64,000 nt of DNA from Metasolibacillus meyeri (GTDB taxonomy: Bacteria; Bacillota; Bacilli; Bacillales_A; Planococcaceae), in NCBI RefSeq assembly GCF_003049505.1, contig NZ_PYWN01000036.1, forward strand, positions 1-64,000, in the 5' to 3' direction. Position 1 is the stretch's first letter; every line of letters starts with the position of its first letter. This document shows, one piece after another, positions 16,915-26,374 of this stretch. The notes below the pieces were generated by a model. It had not been told where the DNA came from. It saw only the letters and a program-made list of their open reading frames with translations, and ran no database searches. A program made the position numbers and the translations under genes.

Positions 16915-17919
16915 TCAAATATGGATTATTTCATGTCGTGCATAGGCCAAATCAAGTAGAAGCTGTTTTAATGCTTCATTGCTTGAACGTAAATCAAGTG
17001 TGCGTTGCTTATGAATTGCGCGTTCACAGCGTGCTTCATGCAAAACAAATTCCATTACAGCATTTTGGATGGTTGATTGCTTCATTTTACGTCCAAGACC
17101 TAAATGGACGAAGCCATTGTGCTCACGGTTTAAGCTATTTGTAAGCTCGCGTTCATTTTGTGCTGCTGTAATACATGGAATGCCAATTGTCGCAATTTTA
17201 TAAGGTGTGTAATTGGCGTTACAGACGACAATGTCGGCAGTTGGGAGTAGCGATAAAAGTGCATTTGGATGTTGATGAATGGAAGTGTGGCGACGACTTA
17301 ATACCATCATCTGTAAATCTTCTACAGAATGGCGATAGTTTTCATCGATGGCAACGGAAATTTTTAGTGGAATGTGTAACTGTGTTAAATGACGTAATGT
17401 ACGATATGTTAAATTATGCTCATCACCATCCTCAAAGGCAATAACAATATGTGGTGGATCATTTTCTAGCTTGTCCTCAAAGGCAATTTGTAACAACTCA
17501 CTCGGTGCGGCAAAGGAAAAATTACCAACGAGCATATTAGCAGGCATCATTTCTTGCGTTTCTTCACGCAATGCAACGATATGACAATCAGCGAGAGTAG
17601 CTCCTTCTCCGCGGTCATCAAAATGAACGAGTGTATGGCAATGCGCTTTGAATAATTGTGCTTGTTCTATGGTAGAATCATTGCCATCATAAATAATTAA
17701 GTCAAAGTGCTGCTTGGCGAGAATGCTCGCTAGTTCATTATAATTTTTGAAAATAGTAGGTGAATCATTTAGTAATTCCGAAATGTGTTGTTCTTTACCT
17801 TTTAAAAAAATTGAAATATGCTCTGTCGTCAATAAATTATGCATAATCGCAGCTCGTTCAAATGGATAATAGCCTTTCCATTCGCTATATTCTAAAATGA
17901 AGGCAATGTTTTTTGCCAT
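16915..17919 (-). CDS. PseG/SpsG-like GT-B fold protein, probable glycosyltransferase or sugar-nucleotide hydrolase
   Basis: A 334-residue protein. It opens with an IAFILEYSEWKGYYPFER segment, has HFDDRGEG at about residue 98, and a C-terminal half with SLLPTADIVVCNANYTPYKIATIGIPCI, the layout of UDP-sugar-binding GT-B proteins such as PseG and SpsG. These act in nonulosonate or spore-coat polysaccharide synthesis. No other sugar genes are adjacent and catalytic residues are not certain, so only the fold is proposed. Confidence 0.55.
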   Translation of the reverse strand: MAKNIAFILEYSEWKGYYPFERAAIMHNLLTTEHISIFLKGKEQHISELLNDSPTIFKNYNELASILAKQHFDLIIYDGNDSTIEQAQLFKAHCHTLVHFDDRGEGATLADCHIVALREETQEMMPANMLVGNFSFAAPSELLQIAFEDKLENDPPHIVIAFEDGDEHNLTYRTLRHLTQLHIPLKISVAIDENYRHSVEDLQMMVLSRRHTSIHQHPNALLSLLPTADIVVCNANYTPYKIATIGIPCITAAQNERELTNSLNREHNGFVHLGLGRKMKQSTIQNAVMEFVLHEARCERAIHKQRTLDLRSSNEALKQLLLDLAYARHEIIHI

Positions 17920-18019
17920 AGCTTATCCCATCCTTTCTGGTTTCTACATAAAATATGGTGAAATTTCCTGAAGTATGTGTGAAAATTGAAAGAATAGGAG
18001 AAAAAGAGGAGGATTACTC

Positions 18020-18829
18020 ATGGAGATGCGATCAGCTATTGTGGTAGGTGCAACGGGTTTAGTTGGTTCCGAGCTTATAAAACAATTATGTGAAAGTGAT
18101 GAATACGTAGCGATAACCGTTATTGCGCGTAGAGCTTTAGATTATTCGCATCCGAAATTGGTTGTGCGAATACGAGAATTTGATGCGCTGGCAGAAAGCG
18201 ATATGGAATTTGCCCATGAAATCTTTTGTTGTTTAGGGACAACGATTAAGAAAGCTGGGTCACATGAAATATTTGAAAAAATTGATGTAGAATACCCTGT
18301 GCAAATTGCAGCAATGGCGAAAAATCGCGGTATTCAACATATGATTGTCATATCCGCAATGAGTGCAAATGAAAAATCCTTCGCATACTATAATCGAGTG
18401 AAGGGCAAAATGGAAAAGGAGTTAATCGAAATTGATTTACCTCAGCTATCCATTGTACGTCCATCACTTTTAGTTGGAAATCGCTCCGAGTTTCGATTAG
18501 GAGAAAAAATGGGAGCGGCTGTACTAGCAGTATTGAATCCGCTATTAATTGGTCCATTGAAGCTGTATCGTTCAATAAAAGCCGAGCAGGTAGCCTTGGC
18601 GATGATGGTCATTGCGTTATATGGTAAAAAATCAAAAGTTGCAATTTATTCATCAAATGAACTTGCACAAATGACGATGCCTGAATTAGAGGAGGAGCCA
18701 GAAGTTAATCGTGAGGATTTGTTTAATTGGAATAAACTGAACGCAGAAAATATATTAGATGAAGAAGTCACATTCGATAAATCTAAAATGAAGCAGTATA
18801 AAGCAGAGCAGGATACGCCAAAAGACTGA
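18020..18829 (+). CDS. NAD(P)-binding Rossmann protein (atypical SDR, HTATIP2-like)
   Basis: A 269-residue protein with the nucleotide-binding GATGLVGSEL at about residues 9-18 and the HMIVISAMSAN and YNRVKGKMEKEL segments that correspond to the active-site Ser and YxxxK of short-chain dehydrogenases. The C-terminal tail is acidic. GGAGG precedes the ATG at 18020. Function is likely oxidoreductase or NADPH-dependent regulator; no partner genes are close. Confidence 0.75.
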   Translation: MEMRSAIVVGATGLVGSELIKQLCESDEYVAITVIARRALDYSHPKLVVRIREFDALAESDMEFAHEIFCCLGTTIKKAGSHEIFEKIDVEYPVQIAAMAKNRGIQHMIVISAMSANEKSFAYYNRVKGKMEKELIEIDLPQLSIVRPSLLVGNRSEFRLGEKMGAAVLAVLNPLLIGPLKLYRSIKAEQVALAMMVIALYGKKSKVAIYSSNELAQMTMPELEEEPEVNREDLFNWNKLNAENILDEEVTFDKSKMKQYKAEQDTPKD

Positions 18830-18937
18830 AATTAAGCTTTTCTCAAGCCGTCCTCTGTTCGACAACGTTTGCATCTGCTACAATAGGTGTCGAAGCAAAC
18901 ACCAATTAAGCAATTAGAAATAGTGGAGGTTTAGAAA

Positions 18938-19492
18938 ATGAAAATCTTACTCGTTGACGGTACAGTCTTTGGTCGCAAAACAGGCGCCGTTCTGCAACAA
19001 GTTGAAAAATATATTCAAGAATACAACAAAGAGCTACAACTAGAGTTATTATATTTCTCGGATTTAAAGCATCAAATTTTAGATGGTAGTCCTCTAAATG
19101 AAGATATGCAAATGATGATTAAAAAATTCGAAGATGCAGACGGCTACGTCATTGCATCGCCAATTTTCCAAGCATCGATTCCAGGCGTATTAAAAAATGC
19201 CTTCGATATGATTAGCCCGAAAGCAATGCGCTATAAACCTGTAGCAATGGTGGCAAATGGGGGCACATATCAACATCATTTAGTAATCGAAAATCAGCTC
19301 AAGCCGATTTTGGATTACTTCCGTTGCTTAGTAACGCCAAACTATGTGTATACACATTCAGATCATTTCGATGAAAAGAACAATATTATCGACACAGATG
19401 TACATGACCGCCTCCGCGAATTAGCACGTGTTTTCGTACAATATTGCGAAATGAGCAAAGGGTTATGTAAGGAACCAGTAGATACACCATAA
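18938..19492 (+). CDS. NADPH-dependent FMN reductase (SsuE/flavodoxin-like)
   Basis: A 184-residue flavodoxin-fold protein. The N-terminal LLVDGTVFGRKTG loop binds the FMN phosphate, and ASPIFQASIPGVLKNAFDMIS at about residues 72-92 is the signature of the NADPH:FMN reductase family. GGAGG is upstream. It probably supplies reduced flavin or reduces quinones/azo compounds. It is monocistronic with a strong shared terminator. Confidence 0.85.
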   Translation: MKILLVDGTVFGRKTGAVLQQVEKYIQEYNKELQLELLYFSDLKHQILDGSPLNEDMQMMIKKFEDADGYVIASPIFQASIPGVLKNAFDMISPKAMRYKPVAMVANGGTYQHHLVIENQLKPILDYFRCLVTPNYVYTHSDHFDEKNNIIDTDVHDRLRELARVFVQYCEMSKGLCKEPVDTP

Positions 19493-19495
19493 GAA

Positions 19496-19536
19496 AAAAA
19501 GTAGAGAAGTGCCACATGTGCGCTTCTCTACTTTTT
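19496..19536. terminator. Bidirectional terminator between the FMN reductase and methyltransferase genes
   Basis: AAAAAGTAGAGAAG pairs with CTTCTCTACTTTTT around a 13-base loop; A-run and T-run flank both sides. Confidence 0.85.
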
Positions 19537-19547
19537 GTTAGAAGCAT

Positions 19548-20306
19548 TTATTTAATCTTCTCACATACATAAATCATGGCGTACGCATCATTCGTAACTG
19601 GCGTTTCGTTCCAATCCTGATAAATATGTTTGATTGTAAAGCCATTTGCCTCTAAAAGTCGTTCCATTTCTTTCGGGTAAACATAACGCAATGTAATGTT
19701 TGTGCTGTGCTCCTCCGTGCTATTTTCAAATTTACGAATCGTTGTATAGTGTTGGAGTTGATTCAATATGTCGTAGTTACTAATTGTATAAACATCCACT
19801 TTCTTTTGTGAATCACAATCAATATAGCTTCTCCAATATTCCTCTGTAGGTGGCTGGAATAATTCTTCTGCGCTTGGGAATCGTGTGTCGAAAATAAAGA
19901 TGCCGCCAACTTCTAAGTGGTGATTAACCGATGACAATAAATTATCTTGTGCCTCATTTGTTAAAAAATGTTGAAAAGAGTTACCGACTGTGTAAATTAG
20001 ATGACTTTTCATATTTAATTGTAGCTTGCTGCAATCTTGTTCAATCCATTCAACAGAGAGATTTGCATTTTCAGCCTTCTTTTTTGCCTCATCTAGCATC
20101 GCGTTATGAATATCAACGCCGATTAGCTCGTAGCCATGTTGAGCAAGAGGAATGGTTGCTCGACCTGTTCCACACGCTAAATCAATAATTATTCCTTGCT
20201 GCTGTGTCGCCCATTTTAATAAAAAGGGAACATCTGCCTGATGTGCTTCGTTCTCTTTATCATATAAAGTGGGGTTATTATACTCGTCTGCATTATGTAG
20301 TGTCAT
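19548..20306 (-). CDS. Class I SAM-dependent methyltransferase
   Basis: A 252-residue protein with motif I IIDLACGTGRATIPLA at about residues 35-50, an acidic residue at the end of the second strand (IGVDIH), and LIYTVGNSFQHF as motif II/III. The fold and length fit methyltransferase type 11/25 enzymes acting on small molecules. The substrate is not recognisable. No operon partner. Confidence 0.85.
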   Translation of the reverse strand: MTLHNADEYNNPTLYDKENEAHQADVPFLLKWATQQQGIIIDLACGTGRATIPLAQHGYELIGVDIHNAMLDEAKKKAENANLSVEWIEQDCSKLQLNMKSHLIYTVGNSFQHFLTNEAQDNLLSSVNHHLEVGGIFIFDTRFPSAEELFQPPTEEYWRSYIDCDSQKKVDVYTISNYDILNQLQHYTTIRKFENSTEEHSTNITLRYVYPKEMERLLEANGFTIKHIYQDWNETPVTNDAYAMIYVCEKIK

Positions 20307-20407
20307 AGTTGCTCCTTTGTTTCAATATAGCACAAGGGGCATACCATGTTTTTACATGGTAACTAAGCTAAAATGAAGAAGATGGTGATATAGAGAGGAT
20401 TGGAACA

Positions 20408-21100
20408 ATGAGTAAAATAGAAGCAATTGTCTTAAATGAAGAAGATGCGAAAATTGCAGAGGCTTGTGGAGCAGACCGTTTAGAATTGGTTTCTGCTATT
20501 AATGAGGGAGGCTTAACACCAAGCTATGGCACAATTAAGCGAGTAGTGAGTAGCGTTCAAATTCCTGTTATGGTGATGATACGTCCACATAGTTATTCCT
20601 ATAATTATCGTCAAGTAGAATGGAAGACGATGCAGGAGGATATTCGCATAGTGAAGGAGCTTGGGGCAGCTGGTATCGTATTTGGTGCGTTAACTACAGA
20701 GCAAATGATTGATTTTGCGCTATTAGCAAAGGTGAGTGAGGAGATGGGCGACTTATTCATTACATTCCATCGTGCGATTGATGAGGCAAATACACTTGAT
20801 TTATATAAATCATTATGTCAATCACCGTATCAAATTCATCAAATTTTAACATCTGGTGGGCATACTAAAGTAATGGATGGGCTCGCAACGCTTCAAGAAT
20901 TAATTCAACATTCAACAGAGCAATTAAATCGTCCAATGATTATGCCAGGCTCAGGGCTTGGTGCGGATAATATTGCAGCTATACATGAGGTGCTACAGGC
21001 ACAATTTTACCATTTTGGTTCAGGTATTCGAAAAGAAGGAAGCTTTGCACAAGCAATTGATTCTAAAGCATTGACGCAAATAAAAAGGATACTGAGCTAG
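20408..21100 (+). CDS. cutC: CutC family protein
   Basis: A 230-residue TIM-barrel protein of the CutC family. Characteristic segments are CGADRLELVSAINEGGLTPS near the N terminus, VMIRPH at about residue 57, FHRAID at about 120, ILTSGGH and MPGSGLG near the C terminus. CutC was named for copper homeostasis but its reaction is unsettled. AGAGGATTGG precedes the ATG. It lies directly upstream of the large secreted repeat protein gene but with its own gap. Confidence 0.9.
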   Translation: MSKIEAIVLNEEDAKIAEACGADRLELVSAINEGGLTPSYGTIKRVVSSVQIPVMVMIRPHSYSYNYRQVEWKTMQEDIRIVKELGAAGIVFGALTTEQMIDFALLAKVSEEMGDLFITFHRAIDEANTLDLYKSLCQSPYQIHQILTSGGHTKVMDGLATLQELIQHSTEQLNRPMIMPGSGLGADNIAAIHEVLQAQFYHFGSGIRKEGSFAQAIDSKALTQIKRILS

Positions 21101-21182
21101 GGAAAGTTCCTGTTTTTTGAAAAAATACTAAAGGGCAAGAAAATATGCCCGATATAGACTATGAAACAGAGGAGGTCGGAAA

Positions 21183-24044
21183 ATGAATAAAAAGTTATTT
21201 TTTACTTTAGGGGCAGCCCCTATTGTAATGTTTGCACCTGCTGTTGTACATGGAGAAGAGACACATACTGTAGCAATTACAGGTGAAAAAATGGTGAATG
21301 GAACATTAACGGCAACAATTGAAAAATTACCAGCACAATCCGTAGTTAAAGGCTATCAATGGTATTATGCCGAAAATATAGCTGGAGAGAACTCAGGTGG
21401 TGCAACGTATAAGCCTGTTATAGGTGCAACGAAATCGACGCTAAAAGTGCCAGTAGGAGCAGCTGGTCGCTCAATTTTTGTGGAAGCAACAACGACAGAC
21501 GGTACGAAATATCAAAGTGAATCTGTAGCGATTAATGACTTACAATTAGCAATTACAACACCGAAACTGAATGACTATGCTGTTCCAGGTGAGGTGGTTA
21601 AAGTGCTAGGTGCCACTGTTACAGATAGTGCAGGGGCAAAGTTAGAAAGCGGACAAGTTACATATAGCTATCAATGGTTTTATAAAGTTGGAGAATCTTT
21701 CACAATTATTGATGGTGCAACAAGCGGTACATACACCATTGCTAAGGATGCATTGGACAAGGATGTCAAGCAAATTATTGTTAGAGTAAAGGCAACGGTA
21801 GGAAATGCCATTATCGAGTCGGATATTTCGAATACGCTGACGATTTCAAATGAATCAGTCAACTCAATGATTGATGAAATTAAAGAAATTTTCGTGAATG
21901 ATTATCAATATAATTTTACAACATTAGCATCTTTCAAAGCGCATTTAACTGATTTAAATAATAAGTATCAAGCATTATCAGCAGCGGCGAAAGACAGCAT
22001 AACAAACTATTCGGCATTAAAGCGTGCTATGACAGATGTAGAAGCAATTGAGAAGCTGCAAGAAACAGTAAATAAATCTGGTGAGATTGAAGAAAAAGAT
22101 AAGGCTAAATATTTGAAGGACATTGAGGAAGCGTATAATAAGTTAGATTTATTACAGCGAAGCCTTGACCCACAAGAAGCTTTATACACAGATATTAGAA
22201 ACTTGCTTGATAATCGCACAAACGAAGAATTTAAAGAAGTAAGAAAAATCAATGAAGCTATTCAAGCATTATTAATTTATGAAACATCTTTTGCAAAGTA
22301 TAATGCAGCTGACATAGTTAGCTTACAAGCTAAGGTTGAGGCGATCGAGCAAGATATCGCAGCATTGTCACAAGATGCAAAGGCAGCTGTCCATAATCAA
22401 TCCATTTTACAAGAGGCAAAACAGGATATTAAAAAGATACAGCAATTTATTAAATCATTCGATAAATTATCTGTAGCAGATACGCCAAACAAGCGAGTAA
22501 CAACAGCGAAATCAATTCGCACAGCTTATGAGAAGCTAACATATAAACAATCGCAATTAGTAACAGGTGAATGGATTACGCGATTATTGCAAGCAGAAAG
22601 CGCAGAGCAGCAGCAAATCGAACGATTGAATGGTGAAATCGCAGGCTATGTTGGAAATCTAGGTAACCGTTATCCGATGAATCCTTCAAGCACTTCTTGG
22701 CAGAGCCATGTGAACAATGTCAATCGCCTTGTCCTTGAATATAAAGGATTAACAAAAAATTCAGCTACACAAATTGTTGGATATGACAAACTCCTTACGT
22801 TACAAAAGGATTTAAAAACAGCTCTTAAAGTAATTCAAAGCATTGATGCGTACCAAAAATTATCAACAACGAATGGTGTAGCGAGTAACAAGCTACAATC
22901 GACATATACAAGCGCATTAAAGGCGTACAATAAATTAACAAGCTTGCAGCAATCTCTTGTTTATAATGTTGATGAGTTTTTGAATAATGCACCAGCGACA
23001 TCTGTTGATCCAGGTAAGCAAGAGCCGGCGGATAAAGCCGCAGCAGAAAAATTAATCGCTGATATTGAGCAACTGACGAACGTTAAAAATTATACCTTTG
23101 CAACATTTGAAAATGCGGTAACCTCAGCATCAACGATTTATAAAAATTTATCTTCAAGTGCACGAAAATACGTAACAAATTATCATATTTTAACAGCTGC
23201 TAGTAAAGACCTTTCCGGGGTCAATTCATTCCATAAGAAAGTACAAGCGGCAAGAGAAGAAATGGATGTAAAAAAGCAGGCTAAAAAAATTGAATCCGTT
23301 CAAAAAGCATATGATAAGTTACCAGCTAATCAACAATATTTAGCAAGACAACAGTATCAAGATTTATTAGCGAATCGTTTAGTTGATAATAACGCACCGA
23401 ATTTAGTGCAATTAAATAACGAAATTGCAGCAATATTAGTAAACGATATGTATGTAGTGTCAATTGAAAGAGTTAACGATTTATCAGCACAATTCAATAA
23501 GTTAAGCGCAGCTGATAAAAAGGCTATAACAAACGGCAATCTGTTAAAAACGGCTGTATCCGATGCGAAAAAAGCAACGACATTCATCAAACAATATGAA
23601 AAATCATTTGCAACAAATCCAAGCACAGTCATTAAAGCTTTCGCCAAGCTGACAACAAAACAAGCAAGCTTAGTAAATCCAACAGTTCGCCAAGCAATCA
23701 TCAACAAGGAAAAAGAGCTACAATCCTCTGACGTAGTATTAACATTAATCGAATCTATTAATGGGCTAATTGTGAAGGGCGAGTACATTGCCAATCTAGA
23801 AAGCAAAGTAAAAGACCTACGAGCTATTTATGATAGCTTAAGCACAAACGACAAAAAAGCTGTGAAAAACTATAAGAAGCTAACAGACGCCGAAAGCGAT
23901 TTGAAAAAAGTAGCAGACGTACAAGCACTTTACGTCCCTGCTGATGGCGACGACAAGAAACGCAAAGCTTGGAAATCTGCCTACAGCAAATTATCCAAGC
24001 GATTAGAAGTACTGTATAAACAAATGTATCCAAGTAATCTATAA
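21183..24044 (+). CDS. Large secreted helical-repeat surface protein
   Basis: A 953-residue protein with a Sec signal peptide cleaved near residue 25 (FAPAVVHGEE). Residues about 30-220 form two Ig-like beta domains, each with a YQWYY or YQWFY tryptophan. The rest is about six helical repeats of roughly 110-120 residues, each with a segment resembling KxLSxxxKxxVxNYxxLxxAxxD. No LPXTG, S-layer-homology or membrane anchor is visible, so it is secreted or wall-associated by another means. GGAGG precedes the ATG. Function unknown; a structural or adhesive role is a guess. Confidence 0.8.
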   Translation: MNKKLFFTLGAAPIVMFAPAVVHGEETHTVAITGEKMVNGTLTATIEKLPAQSVVKGYQWYYAENIAGENSGGATYKPVIGATKSTLKVPVGAAGRSIFVEATTTDGTKYQSESVAINDLQLAITTPKLNDYAVPGEVVKVLGATVTDSAGAKLESGQVTYSYQWFYKVGESFTIIDGATSGTYTIAKDALDKDVKQIIVRVKATVGNAIIESDISNTLTISNESVNSMIDEIKEIFVNDYQYNFTTLASFKAHLTDLNNKYQALSAAAKDSITNYSALKRAMTDVEAIEKLQETVNKSGEIEEKDKAKYLKDIEEAYNKLDLLQRSLDPQEALYTDIRNLLDNRTNEEFKEVRKINEAIQALLIYETSFAKYNAADIVSLQAKVEAIEQDIAALSQDAKAAVHNQSILQEAKQDIKKIQQFIKSFDKLSVADTPNKRVTTAKSIRTAYEKLTYKQSQLVTGEWITRLLQAESAEQQQIERLNGEIAGYVGNLGNRYPMNPSSTSWQSHVNNVNRLVLEYKGLTKNSATQIVGYDKLLTLQKDLKTALKVIQSIDAYQKLSTTNGVASNKLQSTYTSALKAYNKLTSLQQSLVYNVDEFLNNAPATSVDPGKQEPADKAAAEKLIADIEQLTNVKNYTFATFENAVTSASTIYKNLSSSARKYVTNYHILTAASKDLSGVNSFHKKVQAAREEMDVKKQAKKIESVQKAYDKLPANQQYLARQQYQDLLANRLVDNNAPNLVQLNNEIAAILVNDMYVVSIERVNDLSAQFNKLSAADKKAITNGNLLKTAVSDAKKATTFIKQYEKSFATNPSTVIKAFAKLTTKQASLVNPTVRQAIINKEKELQSSDVVLTLIESINGLIVKGEYIANLESKVKDLRAIYDSLSTNDKKAVKNYKKLTDAESDLKKVADVQALYVPADGDDKKRKAWKSAYSKLSKRLEVLYKQMYPSNL

Positions 24045-24054
24045 GTGAAAAACG

Positions 24055-24102
24055 AAGCGCCAGAAATCAAGGTGAAAACTTTGACTTCTGGCGCTTTTAT
24101 TT
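24055..24102 (+). terminator. Terminator of the surface protein gene
   Basis: AAGCGCCAGAA and TTCTGGCGCTT form an 11-bp stem around a 20-base loop, followed by TTATTTT. Confidence 0.8.
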
Positions 24103-24116
24103 TGCACTTGTATCCT

Positions 24117-24195
24117 TGCGTGCGAACGGGAGCTTCTTACGTGCGAAAAGTATACTTTAATGTGCGAAACATCCTCGCCTACGTGCGAATTGTGA
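24117..24195. repeat. 21-bp tandem repeat array, four copies (core ACGTGCGAA)
   Basis: TGCGAA starts at 24121, 24142, 24163 and 24184, exactly 21 bases apart, each preceded by CG or TG; the rest of each unit is unrelated. It fills the gap between two convergent genes. Confidence 0.8.
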
Positions 24196-24198
24196 CTT

Positions 24199-24630
24199 TT
24201 AGCCCATCTTCTCAAGGATTCGATAGTCTTTCGTTTTCGTATAAGCAATATCATACTCGTCACAAAACGTAACTAAATCTTGAAAAACAACTTCAGGCTT
24301 AAACAATGCTACCCGAATTGGCAATCCGTTCGATGTTTTAATGACAGCTAATCGTGTTGCCCAGTTAAACCGTTTAAATGTCACTCGTACAATATCCTTC
24401 GCCTGTACTCGTTTTTTATACAAAGTCAAACCGAAAAGCTGAATCGTATAAGTAACCGTATCTTCCTGTAATACGAGCGTATATCTTACCCACATGAATA
24501 CAAGCAGCAAGAGCAAGAGAACGGCATATATCCCTCGTAGCCAACCTTCATTACTGATAAACAACATAGGAATAAATAAACACGCAGAGAGAAAGAAGAC
24601 TAACCATTGTGTTTTAGCTTGGTAGGTCAT
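24199..24630 (-). CDS. Membrane protein with bacterial PH-like domain
   Basis: A 143-residue protein with two adjacent N-terminal membrane helices (about residues 8-48) followed by a beta-rich segment (residues about 52-140) like bacterial PH domains that follow short membrane hairpins. AAGGAG lies upstream of the ATG at 24630; the Met three codons earlier would sit too close. Function unknown. It borders the restriction-modification cassette. Confidence 0.6.
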   Translation of the reverse strand: MTYQAKTQWLVFFLSACLFIPMLFISNEGWLRGIYAVLLLLLLVFMWVRYTLVLQEDTVTYTIQLFGLTLYKKRVQAKDIVRVTFKRFNWATRLAVIKTSNGLPIRVALFKPEVVFQDLVTFCDEYDIAYTKTKDYRILEKMG

Positions 24631-24796
24631 GGGAAACACTCCTTAGCATTCTAATATTTGGTTTTATTATATCAGAACTTTTAGAAAAGGTTTAGTTGTT
24701 GGGTTTGTTTCATTAATCTTTGCTTTATATATAGGAATCCTTCTGAGACAATTATGATAAACTCAAAATGAATAGAAAATTTAGGAGGAGTATTCT

Positions 24797-26266
24797 ATGA
24801 CTGGATTTGAGATTTCAAGAAAGAAATTAATCAATATTTTTGATAATGTTATTGGAAAAACATTAGGGGAAGTAGATTCTAAAAATGTATTCCAACGTAC
24901 TATAAAGAATCCTAAGATTACAGGGATTGCTGGAGATATTATTGAACAGTCAGTCGTTGGATATCCCTCTGATTCTAGACAATCACCTGATTTAATTGTG
25001 GATGGTATTGAAACAGAATTAAAAACAACGGGTATTAGAAAATCAAAAAAGAAAAATGATAATCGTTTTGAAGCGAAGGAACCCATGACGATAACAGCAG
25101 TGTCTCCTGAAAGGATTATTTACGAGAAATTTGAAACATCAAGCTTCTGGCATAAATTAGAGAATCTTTTGCTTGTCTATTATAACTATGATTCCGAGCA
25201 GACTGTTCCAGCAGCTCGATATGCAGACTTTGTTTTAGAAGGCTATCACTTCTATCAATTTTCTGATGAGGATAGAGAAAGATTAAAAAATGATTGGGTA
25301 TTAGTACGCGATTTTTTATTACAATTAGAAGAAACGGAAAATCCAGTAGAGGGTTATCCAAATTTATCCTCTGCTTTGAGGAAAGACTTGATGTTAATTG
25401 ATACATCACCAAAATGGCCGAATCGTCCTAGGTTTCGATTGAAAAGATCTACTGTAACGACGATTGTTCAAGGATACTTTGGCGAGCAGTTAGAGAAACT
25501 TGATAAATCATACACTACCTTTCAAGAGGTCGATGATAAGTTACAAGAACTCACAAGGGTACATCAAGGTAAGTCAATCAAGCAACTTATTAAAGAATTA
25601 GGGTTACCATTAAACCTAAATAAATCAAGAGATGTTCAGAAAGCTATAACAGAGCAAATTGTAGTAAAAATGTTTGATGGTAACGCTTCAAAAATGAATC
25701 AAATTGAGCTGTTTAAAAAAATTGGGCTAATTCCCAAATCTGTTACACAAACGGTTAAGGGAACGAGAACAGAGGATATGAAGCTATTAAAAATAGATTT
25801 TGGAGAATGGACAGACGAGTCCATAAGCTTTGAAGAATCCTCAGTATTTAGTTATTTTAATGATTATCAACTGCTCTGTATTTTATTTGAGGAGCCAGAT
25901 AACTCTGCAAAGCTATTAGATAATAAATTTATTGGCTTTAAGCGATTAATAATACCTGATTATATTGTTGATACTGATGTGAGAGAGACTTGGAATAAAG
26001 TACGTCATCTTATCAATAATAATGAACTTAAAGAAAGCAGGCTTTATAATAAGAATGGAGAGCTTCTGATTAATCCTAAGACAAAGCTTACGAAAACAAG
26101 TATTAATTTTCCAAAATCTAAAGATTTTTTATTTTTTGTGAGAGGGTCTGGAACAGATTCCTCTGCTAAAACTCTTCAAGTAAATGGAATTCAAATGTAT
26201 ACACAGTATCTTTGGATGAAGGGAAGTGTATTATTAGGTATGTTAGAGGATATTGATTATATCTAA
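24797..26266 (+). CDS. Type II restriction endonuclease, Sau3AI/MutH-like, probable GATC specificity
   Basis: A 489-residue protein. The N-terminal half carries the MutH/Sau3AI signature: GIAGDIIEQSVVGYPSDSR followed by SPDLIVDGIETELKTTG, where Asp and the E-x-K residues (about 75-86) bind Mg2+. The C-terminal half is a second, MutH-like domain without that motif, as in Sau3AI, where it is an effector DNA-binding domain. Length matches Sau3AI. It should cut GATC when unmethylated at the cytosine. GGAGGAG precedes the ATG. The methyltransferase gene follows 108 bases downstream. Confidence 0.85.
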   Translation: MTGFEISRKKLINIFDNVIGKTLGEVDSKNVFQRTIKNPKITGIAGDIIEQSVVGYPSDSRQSPDLIVDGIETELKTTGIRKSKKKNDNRFEAKEPMTITAVSPERIIYEKFETSSFWHKLENLLLVYYNYDSEQTVPAARYADFVLEGYHFYQFSDEDRERLKNDWVLVRDFLLQLEETENPVEGYPNLSSALRKDLMLIDTSPKWPNRPRFRLKRSTVTTIVQGYFGEQLEKLDKSYTTFQEVDDKLQELTRVHQGKSIKQLIKELGLPLNLNKSRDVQKAITEQIVVKMFDGNASKMNQIELFKKIGLIPKSVTQTVKGTRTEDMKLLKIDFGEWTDESISFEESSVFSYFNDYQLLCILFEEPDNSAKLLDNKFIGFKRLIIPDYIVDTDVRETWNKVRHLINNNELKESRLYNKNGELLINPKTKLTKTSINFPKSKDFLFFVRGSGTDSSAKTLQVNGIQMYTQYLWMKGSVLLGMLEDIDYI

Positions 26267-26374
26267 TATCAAAGATTTGGCTATTATGTCCATGAATGAT
26301 AAGTATTTGATCTTTTCTTTTTGCAAATAAAACATTATAATAGATAATGTCAAGAATGGAAAGGATGTTCGCTT

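Noticed and set aside
24039-24263. Open frames on both strands across the TGCGAA array
   Set aside because: Again created by the 21-bp repeat and the terminator; no start signals.
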